DNA from: Protula sp. h YS-2021
Taxonomy: Eukaryota > Annelida > Polychaeta > Sabellida > Serpulidae
DNA length: 64,000 nucleotides
Assembly: GCA_949752745.1 (NCBI GenBank)
Contig: OX457024.1
Location: 51,477,810-51,541,809 of the forward strand
Direction: 5' to 3'
In this document: one piece after another, positions 26,801-41,290 of the stretch
How positions within the stretch are numbered: the stretch's first letter is position 1
How the letters are laid out: each line of letters starts with the position of its first letter
Program-made: the position numbers and the translations under genes
Notes under the pieces: model-generated
What the model saw: only the letters and a program-made list of their open reading frames with translations
The model's database searches: none
Told to the model about the DNA's origin: nothing

Positions 26801-29800
26801 TTCTTCGTGGGGCACACGGATATATACTTATTTATCCTGACACAATTCAACCTGGACACTGACAGAAGTCATTCTTGCCGCTGCCAAAAAAAAAACAAAA
26901 GAGCATTCGCGACACAGTTTCCACATGGGGCGCATTGATATATAAACAATTGATTGCTCATGCTGTATACAACTAATGCCAAAGCAAACATGATTCATTG
27001 AACTCTTAATTTTGGAAAAATCAAATGATAGCAAAATGCAAATAGCCAGAATGCAAAAACTAATGTTTCAGATATATTTCGAGTACACATCATATACAAC
27101 AAAGGAACTATTTTCTGCGTGGCATGTAATTAGGCGTATTACTTTTTTACGGATCCAATGTGTTCATCATTGCCTACTAAATTTTGCATCAAATATATTT
27201 TATATTTATTTAACAGAAGAAAGTTGGGTATATTTTACATCCTAGAGGGCATAAAGGTGGCTAGGACGCAAAAGAGCGGAACAAACAAAGAGCGGAAAAG
27301 TTATCAAAAGAGCGGCAAAAAAGTAATCAAAAGAGCGGATTATGAAACCGCTAAAAAAGGCTGATTTTGATACACCGGGAAAAATGGTTAACACAGTTTG
27401 TGCAAAAAAATGATCTCTTATTTCAGACATTTCGAATGCTATCTGTCTCGAGCAAGAAAAACGTCATTAGTTTATTACTTTATTCATTAAAGTTACCACT
27501 GTTGTCTTTTTAGCCGTTGTAGGAAAACATGTGACTATCCGCTCTTTTGATACATAAAACGATCCGCTCATTTGCGTCTTTTTTGCCGCTCTTTTGAGCC
27601 CTTTTCTGCCGCTCTTTTGCGTCCTAAATCCGCTCTTTTGAGCTTTTTCCATAAAGGGTGTCCATTAAAATATGTTCCTCTTCTTTACGTTACTCATTGA
27701 CAGGCTGCGTATTTATTGATTTATTCGATGGAGACAGCGGGACTGTGCTATAAAATATCGGAAAAATTTATGGCAAGTGCTCAGTGAGAAAATAATAAAT
27801 TCAAAAAAGGTATTTATCTATTAACCGACTGACAGAAAAATACAAGTTCAAACTAAAAAGAAAAGAAATTACTCTCATTATGATTTAGCTTATATATCAA
27901 AAATCTGCTTTTATTCTTGATAAAATCAAGCTTCAGAGGCGGAAAGAAAATGAAAACAATGGATCAGGGAATGGTCGAGCAAAATTGAAAGTGGTACCTT
28001 AGATTTATTTATCTGAATAAATTATTACTTAAAAACCAGATTTAGCAGTGAAGACCATAAAAATATTATTTATAATATAGTTAAATGCATTATTTAGTTA
28101 TAATGAATGACTAAAATGCCAAAAAAAAATCAGAAAAAATGCCGTTGAAATAAAGGAAAACATAGTATGACAAGGCGGCATCCCCATGAAAATAGGTCAT
28201 TATTTATGCACACTCCAAACGACCGCAGCGCCGTCTAAAGTTCACATACTTTCTGGAGTCTACACGTAATTGTCCGGTACCGCAGTTATCCGGCAAAGTT
28301 GGGACATTACATATTCCTGATAAGGGTTCTACGTCAACGCGATACATAATATTTTCAGCGCATATGTCCCTAGTTGAAAGATATCTTCTTACTTACCTGG
28401 TGCAAATGTCAGGTTTTCGTAATAAGATCGAGGTGGGACAAACGCACACACAAACACACGTCACGTGCGGAGGACACCACATAAGTCATAGCTATAGCAC
28501 CCCTGACCAAAGTCGACGGGTTAAAAGCGACAGCGCGTTGTTTTTCTATATACGCAATATGAGAACTTACAAGTATTATGCTCAAGTCTCGATTATGATG
28601 TCCGAAGTGCGCGGCGACTTTGGCCGCTTCTAGCAGACGACCAGCCTGGAGCTCGTCACTGAGCAGCGCCTCCAGACTCGACTTCTCCTCGCTTCTCAGT
28701 TCTATGACCGGTTCCTCAGGCAGCGGCAAGGGACGCAGTTTCCGGAGCTGGCTCTTATCGATGCTTATCGGGAGCGACGGAGGGGCGGTCGACGGCGTAG
28801 CGAACGGGATGTCTGAGGCTTCGGGCCGCGCTGTTGCCTACAATGCAATAAATCACAGAAAAGTGGATTTTTTTAAAGACAAAAGTATCTGCCCGTGACT
28901 TTGGGTAATCTGTAAAAGAAAACTACTGACAATCTGCATAATTTACAGTAAACACTCCTCATTTAGAGCTGATTCACACCGAGGAATTTCATTCGTAACA
29001 ACTGATCTTCAAATTAACTTAAATTTGATTTTCTTTTTTTTTTTTTCAAGCATCGTACTTTGGGCAAGTGGACGGGGAGGAACCACCAAGACTTTCAAGC
29101 GACTGTGCCCGGGTGCAAGACACAAACTGACATTGCTTTTTTCTCAAGAAAAAAACAAGCGTGTCCAAGGACATGACCCAGCCGAGTTACCAAACAAGGA
29201 AAGAGAGAAAAACTCTGAAACGACTGTTATGTCAAAAAATGAAGTATGTAAAATGCATTTAATTCGAATTTGGAAGCTACCCGAAAAGGGATCTTGGAGA
29301 GGTTGGGTTTTGACGATTCATGTATTTACCGACACTTACGCAATTTTACAAAATTTTTAAAATCCCGCCATTTCGGCATTTTTTTTTTTTTTTTTTTTTG
29401 TCATTTGCGAAAAAATCAAAGTTCAGGTGGAGAAGGCACGTAAGAAACTTTCGATTAAAATTTTATGACTATTTGAAAAAGACTGAGAAATGAATGGTTT
29501 GACAATTCAGTTATTTACTACCATTTATTCCAGTTTTTTTGTTTTGTTTTTTTTGCCAAACTTCAAAGTTCCGCCATTTCGGCAATTTTTGGAAAATGCA
29601 AATCTCCAATACACATTGCCGATGCGCCAGATTCAACAAGCCATCGTAGAGGGCACAGCCATCAACCGGACATGGACAAACAGCTGTCATGCTCAAATTC
29701 AAGTGAATAAACAAGCACTCAGTGAAATATCAAATCAGTCTGCCTGATAGTTGCAGAGATATGGCGTCGAAAAAAAATACCGCGTTTTCGCTAAGTTCCA

Positions 29801-32800
29801 TCCAGGAACGTCACATATTTGACAATTTCCCATTTATTCAATTTTTCGAACATTTTAAAATTAATACGCCATTGCACATCTACATGATATATTTGCTCAC
29901 TCAGTGAAATATCGAATCAGTCCGCCAGATAGTTGAAGAGACATGGCGTCGACTAAACAATGCATCAAAAAGTGACAGACAGACGGACAACACCCAAACC
30001 AATACCTCCCCTCCGGGAACCAAAGCCCCCGGTTGGGCGATAAAAACTGATAGCGGAACGATCCACTTGGTAAAACCACGACAGAAAACGTTTGTGTTAC
30101 ATTATGACGACTGTGTCGAAATAATGGTCAAATTCCGGTTTTTGACCTTAATCGTGACCGAGGTCAAGGTCGCCGAGATACCTTTCATATAATGTGGTTT
30201 GGCTCCAAAGGGTCTCAAATGAGCTCAACATCGCTGTAACTCTGTTTTCGAGATAATGGTCAACTTCCAATTTGCTTTTACCTTGATCGTGACCGAGAAG
30301 GTCAAGGTCACCGAGTGACCTCTCATCCAAAGTGGTTTAAGCTCAAAGGATCAAAAATGTTTCTCGAACTCGCTCTATCTCTAATCGTTTTCATCTCGAA
30401 CGTGACCGAGGTCGAGGTCAATTCGGCCTGAAGGGTGGAATATCTTTGACCTTTTTTAGATAATGGTCAGCATCCAGTTTCTCAGTTTTACCGCGATCGA
30501 GAAGCTCAAGGTCACCGACAAGCGTCACTAAGGCCCAAACGAGGTCACGTAACCTTTAATTTTGACCTTCATGGTCAAGATTCAGGATGCAAGGTTACCC
30601 TCTGCTCAAATCGTTTATGTATTCAATTGGGATCTGAGCTATTGAACATTCACGTAAAATTTGCATGTAATCCGATCAAAATTGTGGAAGAATAGACATT
30701 CTGAAAATAGGCCAGCAAAAATTATTACCCCACCCCCCCCCCCCCTCCCACTCCCTCTTCTGGCTAATTTTTGGCGGAGCGCCAAAAAGTAATTTTTCAA
30801 GACAGAACCATCTACGGAACAATCTACAAAACTGGAAGAGAATCAGGTCAAAATTATGAGAGAAGAAGCATTCTAATTTTTCAAGAGATGTCTTCCTAGT
30901 GAATAGTTATACAACTTCTGAAAACAATCCGAGCAACCAAGGTGTGGGAGAAGCACTTTGAAAACTGGTAACAAAACAATTTCAGACGCCCTTCCCCATT
31001 TAGGCAATTTTCTGCGGATTGCCAAAAAAAAATAAAATGCAAGAGATGTCTATGTCGACAACTTTCCTACAAACTTTGAAGGGAATCGTATCAAAACTGT
31101 TCCATAAAGCCGTGTTCTTAATTTTTTACAGAGAACTTTTAACACTGAAAATCAATACAAAAATCCGCAGAAAAGTGTTTTTTTTAATTCTACTTATTGA
31201 TTTAATTTGACCGATTTAATAATTTTATTTTACCAAGTGTTTCATATTTTTTTTCGAAATAAATTCTCGCGGCACTTTGTTATCACCTGCATATGAGCGA
31301 GTATTTTACTGCGCCATATGTGAGTGAACAGACTGCTGCGTTCTCGGCTGTCCAGCGTGTCTGTGGATCGACTCAGCCAATCATACGCCAGCTTGTACAA
31401 GAATTGTTGTTCCTTTGCGTCTCTGCTAGCTTCTGCCCGCTCCTGAAAAGTACATGTCTACATCATTGAAAAAAAGCACCAAAACAACTACTTTCGTGTC
31501 TACGTCTACATGCTGTCACTCTCCCGACGTCTAAATAACGTTGCTATGTAGACGTTGCAGACTTGGTGGGCGGAACCCCAGATTTTGGCCACTGCGGCAA
31601 AACACCCCCACATGTTTTTTTTCATAACCGGATTTTATCATGTACACTTCAATAATCAATGAAAACCCTACGCTGTCGGAACGTCAAAATGTTTACTGAA
31701 ATGAATACAGAATTGCGACGTTATGAGCATTAATGTGGAGATCCTGCAAATGAACTGTCCACTCTTCGCGCATAGAAACATTTACTTTTTAGCGAGTTGT
31801 TCTAAGCAGTTAAGTGAAAACCCGAAAAGGGAAAAATGAAAGAAACGAGTTTGGAACAGGACGTACCCACGACAAAACGTACCCACGACAAAACGTATCC
31901 AAGACAGAACGAGGTCAAACATACCCAAGACAGAAGGTACCCGGGACAAACATATGCGGACAGACTGTTCCTACGTCGAAACTAACCTGTTTTAAAAATT
32001 ATTTAAACTCTTAAACTTTACGGGAATTCTTTATTATTATTACTGGCTGCTTGATAACAAACAAATATATCAGCTATAGTTCTCATTTTACTTTCCATTC
32101 ATACCATATCAGTCCCACCGTAACATCAGATTTTTAAAGCTCTTTTTTTTTATATTATCAAAACAGTACTTCATTGCAAGACTTCAAAGCGTCTTCTTAA
32201 AAAATTAGGGGTCATCTAATCCGGAAATCATTCCACATCAAAGCACCAATAGCTAGCTCATAGATGTTACTGCTCAGTACAAACGGCAATCGCTTCTTTT
32301 AATTTCAAGGCTGTTTTACTTGTCACGGGTACTGGGGCCAGGACTCCTTAGGATTACACAAAAAATAGGATTTTGAGAATTTGTATCATGTTACTATGTC
32401 CCTCTTCCGAAAGTTCTGAACTAAGTTTGTAATCTCATTTGAAGATATGGGCCAAAAATACACAAATGAATAAATAAGTAAATACATGAAAATAAAAATA
32501 ATAAATAACGGATTTAAGAGATACAACTGGCAAACCATCTTTCAGTCATTTATAATGTGTATTTTTATTATATTCAAACGCGGGAGGTATACAAAATCGT
32601 TCAGACATTTGCTGTTCAGTCTGACGGCAAGCTATAACACGTAAAACACGCGAGCTGTATTGTCGATAACTAAACCGTCAGCTACCATAGCTTGTCCCTT
32701 ATACTTGGGGTTCAGCCCCAATTTGAATTCAAGGTCCATTTTTGCACATAAAATGCAACTTCTAAAAAAATATAAAAAAAAGTGGACATGCAACAGAATG

Positions 32801-35800
32801 TCTCTGCCAAATCTGGTCGTTCTTGTTTTGTATACGTGTTCGTATTAAAATATGTTGTTTTTATTTTTGTGTATTAATTATACTGTTCCTACATCTACGA
32901 GCCATAAAAAACAGTGATGGAATGGAACCGCACAATAACTGCAGCTCGCTGCAAACGCGAACGATTCTAATGGCTACACGATGACCTGAATCCTGTTTTT
33001 TTCACCTGGAGTGACAGGCACTTAAACGCTGACGGTACAGAGTTACTAATTGGCAAAAAGACATCACGGAATGGTGGTCTGAGCACTTCCAATTCGCTAC
33101 TCACCCGTCCCTCTAACATATCCGACGGAGTCACTGGAAGCCTGCCACAGCTGCCCGTCCTGTCAGAAGGGACTCTATGCCTACATGTGACGATGTAGCG
33201 GAAGTGATAAAACAATTGTCTTAAGAGAAAGGCCCAGGGCCTGATGGCATTTCTTCCGAGATTTACTAGACTGGAGGCGTACATGTAGTTTCTATGTTTG
33301 ATTGTGTGATGTTTAACGTCCCGTTCAGCGACTATGATGGCTATATTCGAATGCACTTGCTAAATGAACAAGTGGGAAAAAAGGAGGAAGAATGAAGACA
33401 TAGTTAAAGACGAGAAGAAACTAGAGCGGCCAGTGCACACGAAACATAACCGTACAGGATTATTTCACACTCTTTCAATTGACACTCATTTAGTTTCTTA
33501 TATTTTTTTAAACAGAAGGTCCCCCCCAACTAAACCATAATTTCCCAATACCCATTTTTCTTTTTATTGAAATAAGTATGGGCATAGAACATGGAAGAAA
33601 AGTATAAAATAAAGTAATTTTTATGATGCATTTTTTTAAAAGCATTAAAAAGCTATTAATAATACAGAAAATAATTATCCTTGTATTACAAATAGTTTTT
33701 GTAGCATGTTTATAAACAAAATGAACGACACTTAAGAAAATTTTCGTACAATTTTTATAACAACTAGATTGACAAAAATAAGTTTTAAAATATTTTCATC
33801 CAGCTGATCAAATATATGTATATATATACAGACGAAACCGGTTAATCGCATAACCTATTTTTTAGACCAAATTATGCGATTTATGAGTTTATCCGGTTTT
33901 TTCTGTTTGAGACAGTATATTTGGCTGTTATGACCTGCCTGTTCCATACGAGGTCATTCGGTACCCCCCTCCCCCCCCCCCAACGAATTTCACATATGTG
34001 TCTTCGTCGAAATTAGTCGGAATTTCTTTTGGGTCGAACCGCCGAACGGCTGTTGATCACTCTGTGGCGTAAGTCCTCGGAAAAAGCCTTTGTTGCCGAT
34101 GGCCTATTTATGGAAGAATATGTCAACAGTATAATCCCTGACAAGACCAAACTGTCATCATATCTCCGGTTTACCCAGCTTACACAAGTTAACGGCTACC
34201 TCAAGTGTCTCGTTTCTGGACGCAGTACGGTAATCTTTTATCCTTAATGTCTTTGGAAAGCGGCCGGTTAAAGGGGTTGGGGCGACAGGGTGAGGAGCAA
34301 AAGGTAGACAATATAAACACTGATAAGACCAAGCTCAATTGTTATGTGTTTAATTTGAGGTGGCGTTTCACTGGTGAATTCGTTATGCAGCGTTATGCGA
34401 TTAAGCGATAATTACCCCAATTTGGCTGAAAAAACGTATGCGACTAACCGGTTTATGCGTTTAAGCGGTATGCATTATTCGGTAAATTTTCTTATATTAT
34501 CAATGGAAATGAGATTTCGAAATTCTATGCGATTAACCGGTTTATGCGTTTATCCGGTACCCGATTAAGTGATTTTGTGATTATATATATGGATTCAGCT
34601 GCTGTAAAATATATCACACAATATTTTTTTAAGCAATGACGTCATGCACCTTTATTAATTTTGTATACGACATAATAATAAGATCTTGTCAAAAATGATG
34701 TGCATATTTTGCGTGATGGCGTCATTCGCGACAAATTTGATGGAATCTTTCGGATCTGCTAAGCAACAATTCCACCAAGTTTGGACTTTTCCGATGTCCA
34801 GCGGTTGATAAATTTCGCACACAAGATTTCGACGTAATAACGTCATACGCCTTCTCTAATAATGCAAAGTGCGTTAAAAGTTGTCAGAACCGTCCAACCT
34901 ACCAAGGAATGAAGAGGTCAAGCTTGAAGTCGATCCAAATTTTCGTTCTCGAGATATTTTGCACACATCATATTGTTCACAACAGCCTTTGTTCCCCCCC
35001 CCCCCCCCACAGAAGATAATCCGGATTGGCTGATGTGAAAACTAGAACCTCAGAGAGAACCGATCCCACGTGTTGACGTATGAAATCGGTGCCAAAGTCG
35101 GTTTGCAAAGTGTCACACTACTGCCACTTTCATCACTATTTTCACAATTCTAACACACGCAATTTCAAATGCAGACAAAAGCTAAGTTTTATAGCTTAAA
35201 AAAAAGTTATTTTTGAAATTTTCAAAATTTGTTTTATCCGTCTCTGCAATCAAAAAAAAACTGAGAAGAACAGTTCTGCAGACACAGACAGACGACGCGC
35301 TGAATTACGCAAAGTTCTACCAAATTTGAAAATACTGTCATTCTCAATGACAATTTTTTTCATGAATCCGAACAAAAATACGACGCTGCACAACTTCTCT
35401 ACGAATTTTTAAAACAATCCGACCTATAGTTCGGAGGAATCCGGGACAGAAGGGCCCTGGACAAAAGGGCCTTGGACATAAGGGCCTTTCCCAAAACGGC
35501 CCTAAATGAAACGTTGGACAAAAGGGCCTTGAGAAAATTTTTTGGGATATGGTTCTCAAAATTATTTTTATTGTTTGTGTAATAAAATAACAACTCCAAA
35601 AACAAAGTTTATTGATTTTATTGCCTGATTCATCGAGGCAAATTTTGGCTGTCTTTTATTACTTTGTCTTACATCCATTGCTGTTGGTCACAGTTCAAAT
35701 AAAGACTTCAAATTCAGAACTCGTATATCGGCAAGACACTGACACACCAACATCATCCGGCTTAGCGCGTGTGTTTAAACAGCACAGTGCAGAGGAACGA

Positions 35801-38800
35801 AACAAAGGACAGAGATTATCTTTTGTGGCACAATGACTCCGAAATCTGGCATCTAAAGACAGTGATGGGAAGTAACTGAAAGAGTCTTTACATTAGTAAA
35901 ACATTAAGGCAGTGATTTGTACAAACAGGGATTAACCTGTGGCACAGTGCTTCGGAAATCTCAAGAGAGTGATGGGGAGTAATTGAAACAAAACATCAAG
36001 GCAGTTATCTTTAAAAACATAATGAAGTTTGTTTTTTTTTTTACTTTTTATTTTATTACATATTTTATTAAATAATTAAAACTCAAAATCCTAGAAAAAA
36101 TTCTCAAGGCCCTTTTGTCCAACTTTTCATTTAGGGCCGTTTTGGGAAAGCCCTTTTTGGGAAAGGCCGTTTTGGGAAAGGCCCTTATGTCCAAGGCCCT
36201 TTTGTCCAAGGCCCTTCTGTCTGGATACCAGTTCGGAGATATAGAGAGGACTGAAATGCGGACAGACGGACAAGCTCATAACTATATCCCTCTGTTACAC
36301 TGGGGGGATAACAACTGCCTGGCCCCTTTTGGCCAATATTTCGTTCGGGGACGTTATGTCCCGGTTCCTTTTGTGTGAGGCCTTACGTCCAAGGCCGTTA
36401 TGCCCAGGGCCCTTCTGTTCCGGATTCATAAATGACAGCTTCTCGTATAAATCTAATCTAACCTTGAAGAATTTTGCGGCAACAACTTGATTAGTTTCTT
36501 GCTGGGACAGGATCTTTTCTGCGCGCTGCCAAAATTCCTCCTGCACTGCGGCACACTGCCATACGTCACTGGACATCAGTCCACGCAGTTCTGTGCTGAG
36601 CTGAAAATTGATGGCGCTTTGATAACCAAATTTTTTAATTATTTAGCATTTAACAAGTTTGTCCAAGGACAAAGTCCAAGCTTACGAAAAGCAATAAAAC
36701 CAATTCCAGCGTGCATGAGCAAGGGAGTTTTCCTGAAAAATTTGGCTTCAAAAGATGAGACGGCAAAGAGCTAGCCCAATAATTAATTTAGCACCGGGCC
36801 AGAACATAGATCGATAAATGCATACAAAGATTTCTTTCCCAGAAAAATGGGAAACAGATTTTTTGTATCTCTGGTAGACAGGAAGGTCTGCCATAGATAC
36901 CTTCAAACAACGCTTGCATTTTGGACCAGTGCGCATATTTATGTAACTTGCCTTGATGCGCGGTTCTTATTCAGACAAGTGCGCATGTTTATTTAATTTT
37001 GCGTAGATGCGCGGTTCTTATTTCGGATCATTGCGCATCTTTATTTACATTGTGTTGATGTGCGGTTCTTATTTCGGATCAGTGCGCATGTTTATTTACC
37101 TTGTGTTGATGTGCGGTTCTTATTTCGGATCAGTGCGCATGTTTATTTACCTTGTGTTGATGTGCGGTTCTTATTCCATACCAATGCGCATGTTTATTTT
37201 ACTTGCGTTCATGAGCGGTACTTATTTCGGACAGCCCAAGTTTTCTTACGTTGCCTTGATACGCGTTTCGTTGATGCAAGGTGCTTATTTTGGTCCAGTG
37301 TGCTTGCTTATTGCGCGTTGGTGCGCGGTTTGCATTTTGGACCAGTGTGCATGTTTATTTAACTTGCCTTGATGAGCAGTTCGAATTTCGGATCATTACG
37401 CATGTTTATTTAACTTGAATTAATGCGCGGTTCGAATTTCGGACCAGTGCGCATGTTTATTTAACTTGCGTTGATGCAAGGTGCTTATTTTGGACCAGTG
37501 CAAATTTTTATTTAACTTGCGTTGGAGCGTGGTTCGCATTTCGAACTACTGCGCATGTCTATTTAACTTGCGTTGATGCGCGGTTCGAATTTCGGAGAAG
37601 TGCGCATGTTTATTTAACTTGCGTTGATGGCCGGTGCTTATTTTAGACCAGTGCAAATGTGTATTTAACTTACGTTGGCGCGTGGTTCGCATTTCGAACC
37701 ACTGCGTATGTTTATTTAACGTGCGTCGATGCGCGGTTCTTATTTCAGGCCAATGCGCATATTTCTTTAACTTGAGTTGATGCGCGGTTCTTATTCTGGA
37801 CCAGTGCGCATGTTTTATTTAATTTGCGTTGATGCGCAGTTCTTATTTTGAATAGTGCGCATGTTATTTAAGTTGCGTTAATGGGCAGTTCGCATTTCGA
37901 CATAGTGCGCATGTTTATTTAACTTGCGTTGATGCAAGGTGCTTATTTTGGTCCAGTGTGCTTGCTTATTTAGCTTGTGTTGCTGTGCGGTTCGCATTTC
38001 GGACCAGCGCGCATGTTTTTTTTTAACTTGTGTTGATGCGTGGTTCGCATTTTGGACCATTGCGCATATTTATTTATCTTGTGTTGATGATCGGTACTTA
38101 TTTTTGACAGGTGCAAATGTTTATTTAACTTACGCTTATGTGCGGTTCGCAATTCGGACCAGTGTGCATGTTTATTTAATTTGCGCTGATATCCGGTTCG
38201 CATTTCGGACCAGTATACCTGTTTCTTTAGGTTGCGTTGATGCGCAGTTCGCATTTTGGGACAAGTGCGCAGGTTCATTTAACTTGCGTTGACGCGCGAC
38301 TTGCGTTTCGGACCAGAACGCATTTTTATTTAAGTCCCGTCGATGTCCGACTCTTATGTCTATTCAACTTGCGTCGATTCATGGTTCTTTCTTCGGACCA
38401 CTGCGCGTGTTTTTTTAACTTGCGTTGATGCGCGGTTCTCATTTCAAACCACTGCGCATGACTATTCAACTTGCGTCGATGCGTGGTTCTTTTTTCCGGA
38501 CAAGTGCGCATGTTTCTTTAACTTGCATTGATGTGCGGTGCTTATTTTGGACCGCATGTTTATTTAACTTCCGTCGATGCGCGGTTCGCATTTCAGGCCA
38601 TTGCCCATGTTTATTTAACTTGTGTTGATGCGTGGATCTCATTTCAGAGCAGTGCTCATATTTATTTAACTTGCGTTGATGCGCCATTCGCATTTCGGAC
38701 CACTGCGCATGTTTATTTAATTTGCCTCGATGTGCGGTTCGCATTTCGGACCAGTGCGCATGTTTCTTTAGGCTGCGTTGATGCGCGGTTCGCATTTCAG

Positions 38801-41251
38801 ACCACTGCGCATGTCTATTCAACTTACGTCGAAGCGTAGTTCTTTTTTTCGGACCAGTGCGCATGTTTATTTAACCTGCGTTGATGCGCGGTGCTTATTT
38901 TGGACCAGTTCGCATCTTTATTTATCTTCCGTCGATGCGCAGTTCACATTTCGGACCAATTCGCATGTTTATTTAACTTGCATCGATGCGGAGTACTTAA
39001 TTTGGACTACTGCGAATGTTTCTTTAACTTGCGCCGATGTGCGGTTGTTAAATCTGACTACTGCGCAAGTTTATTTAACTTGCGTTTATGCGCTGGAGGA
39101 GGAGATTCATTTAATTTTTTTTTTTCAACTTGCGTTGATGCAAGGTGCTTATTTTGGTCCAGTGTGCTTGCTTATTTAGCTTGTGTTGCTGTGCGGTTCG
39201 CATTTCGGACCAGCGCGCATGTTTTTTTTAACTTGTGTTGATGCGTGGTTCGCATTTTGGACCATTGCGCATATTTATTTAACTTGTGTTGATGATCGGT
39301 ACTTATTTTTGACCGGTGCATGTCTATTCAACTTACGTCGAAGCGTAGTTCTTTTTTTCGGACCAGTGCGCATGTTTATTTAACCTGAGTTGATGCGCGG
39401 TGCTTATTTTGGACCAGTTCGCATCTTTATTTATCTTCCGTCGATGCGCATTTCACATTTCGGACCAATGCGCATGTTTATTTAACTTGCATCGATGCGG
39501 AGTACTTAATTTGGACTACTGTGAATGTTTCTTTAACTTGCGCCGATGTGCGGTTGTTAAATCTGACTACTGCGCAAGTTTATTTAACTTGCGTTTATGC
39601 GCTGGAGGAGGAGATTCATTTAATTTTTTTTTTCAAAAATTCCGAAAAAATTCAAAAGTTTTCCAATTCACTCAAAAAGCACAAGCCGTATGCATGACCC
39701 CCTAGAGACGGCTCATATCGAAAATAAATGAAATCTGATAAAAACTGTAGGAGGAAATGCATTTTGAATTTTTTTCTTCAAAAATTCTCTCATCGACTGA
39801 AAAAGACAGGCCATATTCACGACACCCTAAGCATGCCTCAGCCCCAAAATAAATGATGTTTGATCAAAACTGCCGGAGAAAATGCATTCTGAGGTATTTT
39901 CATCAAAAATTCCCCCCGAAATCAAAAATTCCCAAGTCGAGTCAAACAGCATAGGCCGTATGCGAGACCTACCAAAGGATGCCTCATAGCAAACATAAAT
40001 GAAATCGGATAAAAACTGTAGGAGGAAATGCAACTTTTTCTTCAAAAATTCCCAAAAAATACAGAAATTGTCGGATCGACTAAAAAGCGCAAGTCGTATT
40101 CTCAACCCCTTAGGGATGCCTAAAACTCAAAAAAAAAAAAAAAAAAAAGGTTCAAAACTGTAGGGGGAAATGCATTTTGAAGTTTTTTTCTTCAAAAACT
40201 CCCTAAAAATATAAAAATTGCCCGATGGACTAAAAAGCACAAGCCGTATGCACTCACACCAAAAATAAATATCGTATTTTCAACCCCTTAGGGATGCCTC
40301 AAACCCAAAAAAAAAAAAAAAAAAAAAAAGGTTCAAAACTGTAGGTGGAAATGCATTTTCAAGTTTTTTTCTTCAAAAACTCCCTAAAAATACAAAAAAT
40401 GCCCGATGGTCTAAAAACCACAAGCCGTATGCACTCATACCAAAAATAAATGTCGTATTCTCAACCCCTTAGGGATGCCTCAAACCCCCCAGAAAAAGGT
40501 TCAAAACTGTAGCGGGAAATGCATTTTGAAGTTTTTTTCTTCAAAAACTCCCTAAAAATACAAAAATTGCCCGATCGACTAAAAAGCACAAGCCGTATGC
40601 ACTCACACCAAAAATAAATGACATCGAATCAAAATTGTAGTTGTAGATGCTTTTTGAATTATTTTCGAAATTTTTGCTTAAAAAATTCCCCAAAAATATA
40701 AACTAAAAAAGCATAAGCCGTATGCACGAACCTTCAGGGGTGCCTCATACCAAAAATAAATGACATCGGGTCCAAAATGTAAGAGGATATGCATTTTAAA
40801 ATTTCTTCAAAAAATCCCCAAAAATTCAAAAATCACCCGATCGACTAAAAAAGCACAAGCCGTATGCATGACCGCTTGGGAAATCCTCACACCCAAAATA
40901 AATGACATCGAATCAAAATTGTAGGAGTAGATGCATTTTTTTCAAAATTTTTGCTTAAAAAAATCCCCAAAAATACAAAAATTGTCCGATCGACTAAAAA
41001 AGCACAAGCCGTATGCACGACCCTTTAGGGGTGCCTCATACCAAAAATAAATGACATCATGTCAAAAATGTAGGAGGAGATACATTTTTAATTTTTTTCT
41101 TAAAAAATTCGCCAAAAATTCAAAAATCACCCGATCGACTAGAAAAGCACAAGCCGTATGCACGACCCCTTAGGGATGCCTCACACCAAAAATAAATGAC
41201 ATCGGATCAGAATTGTAGGAGGAGATGCATTTTGAAACAAAGTTTACAGCG

Positions 41252-41290
<39 letters not shown>

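Noticed and set aside
38466..38864. Open frames over 100 codons with 17-residue repeats (both strands)
   Set aside because: They lie in a 51-bp satellite. The unit is divisible by three and lacks stops in several frames on both strands, so open frames are expected without coding function.
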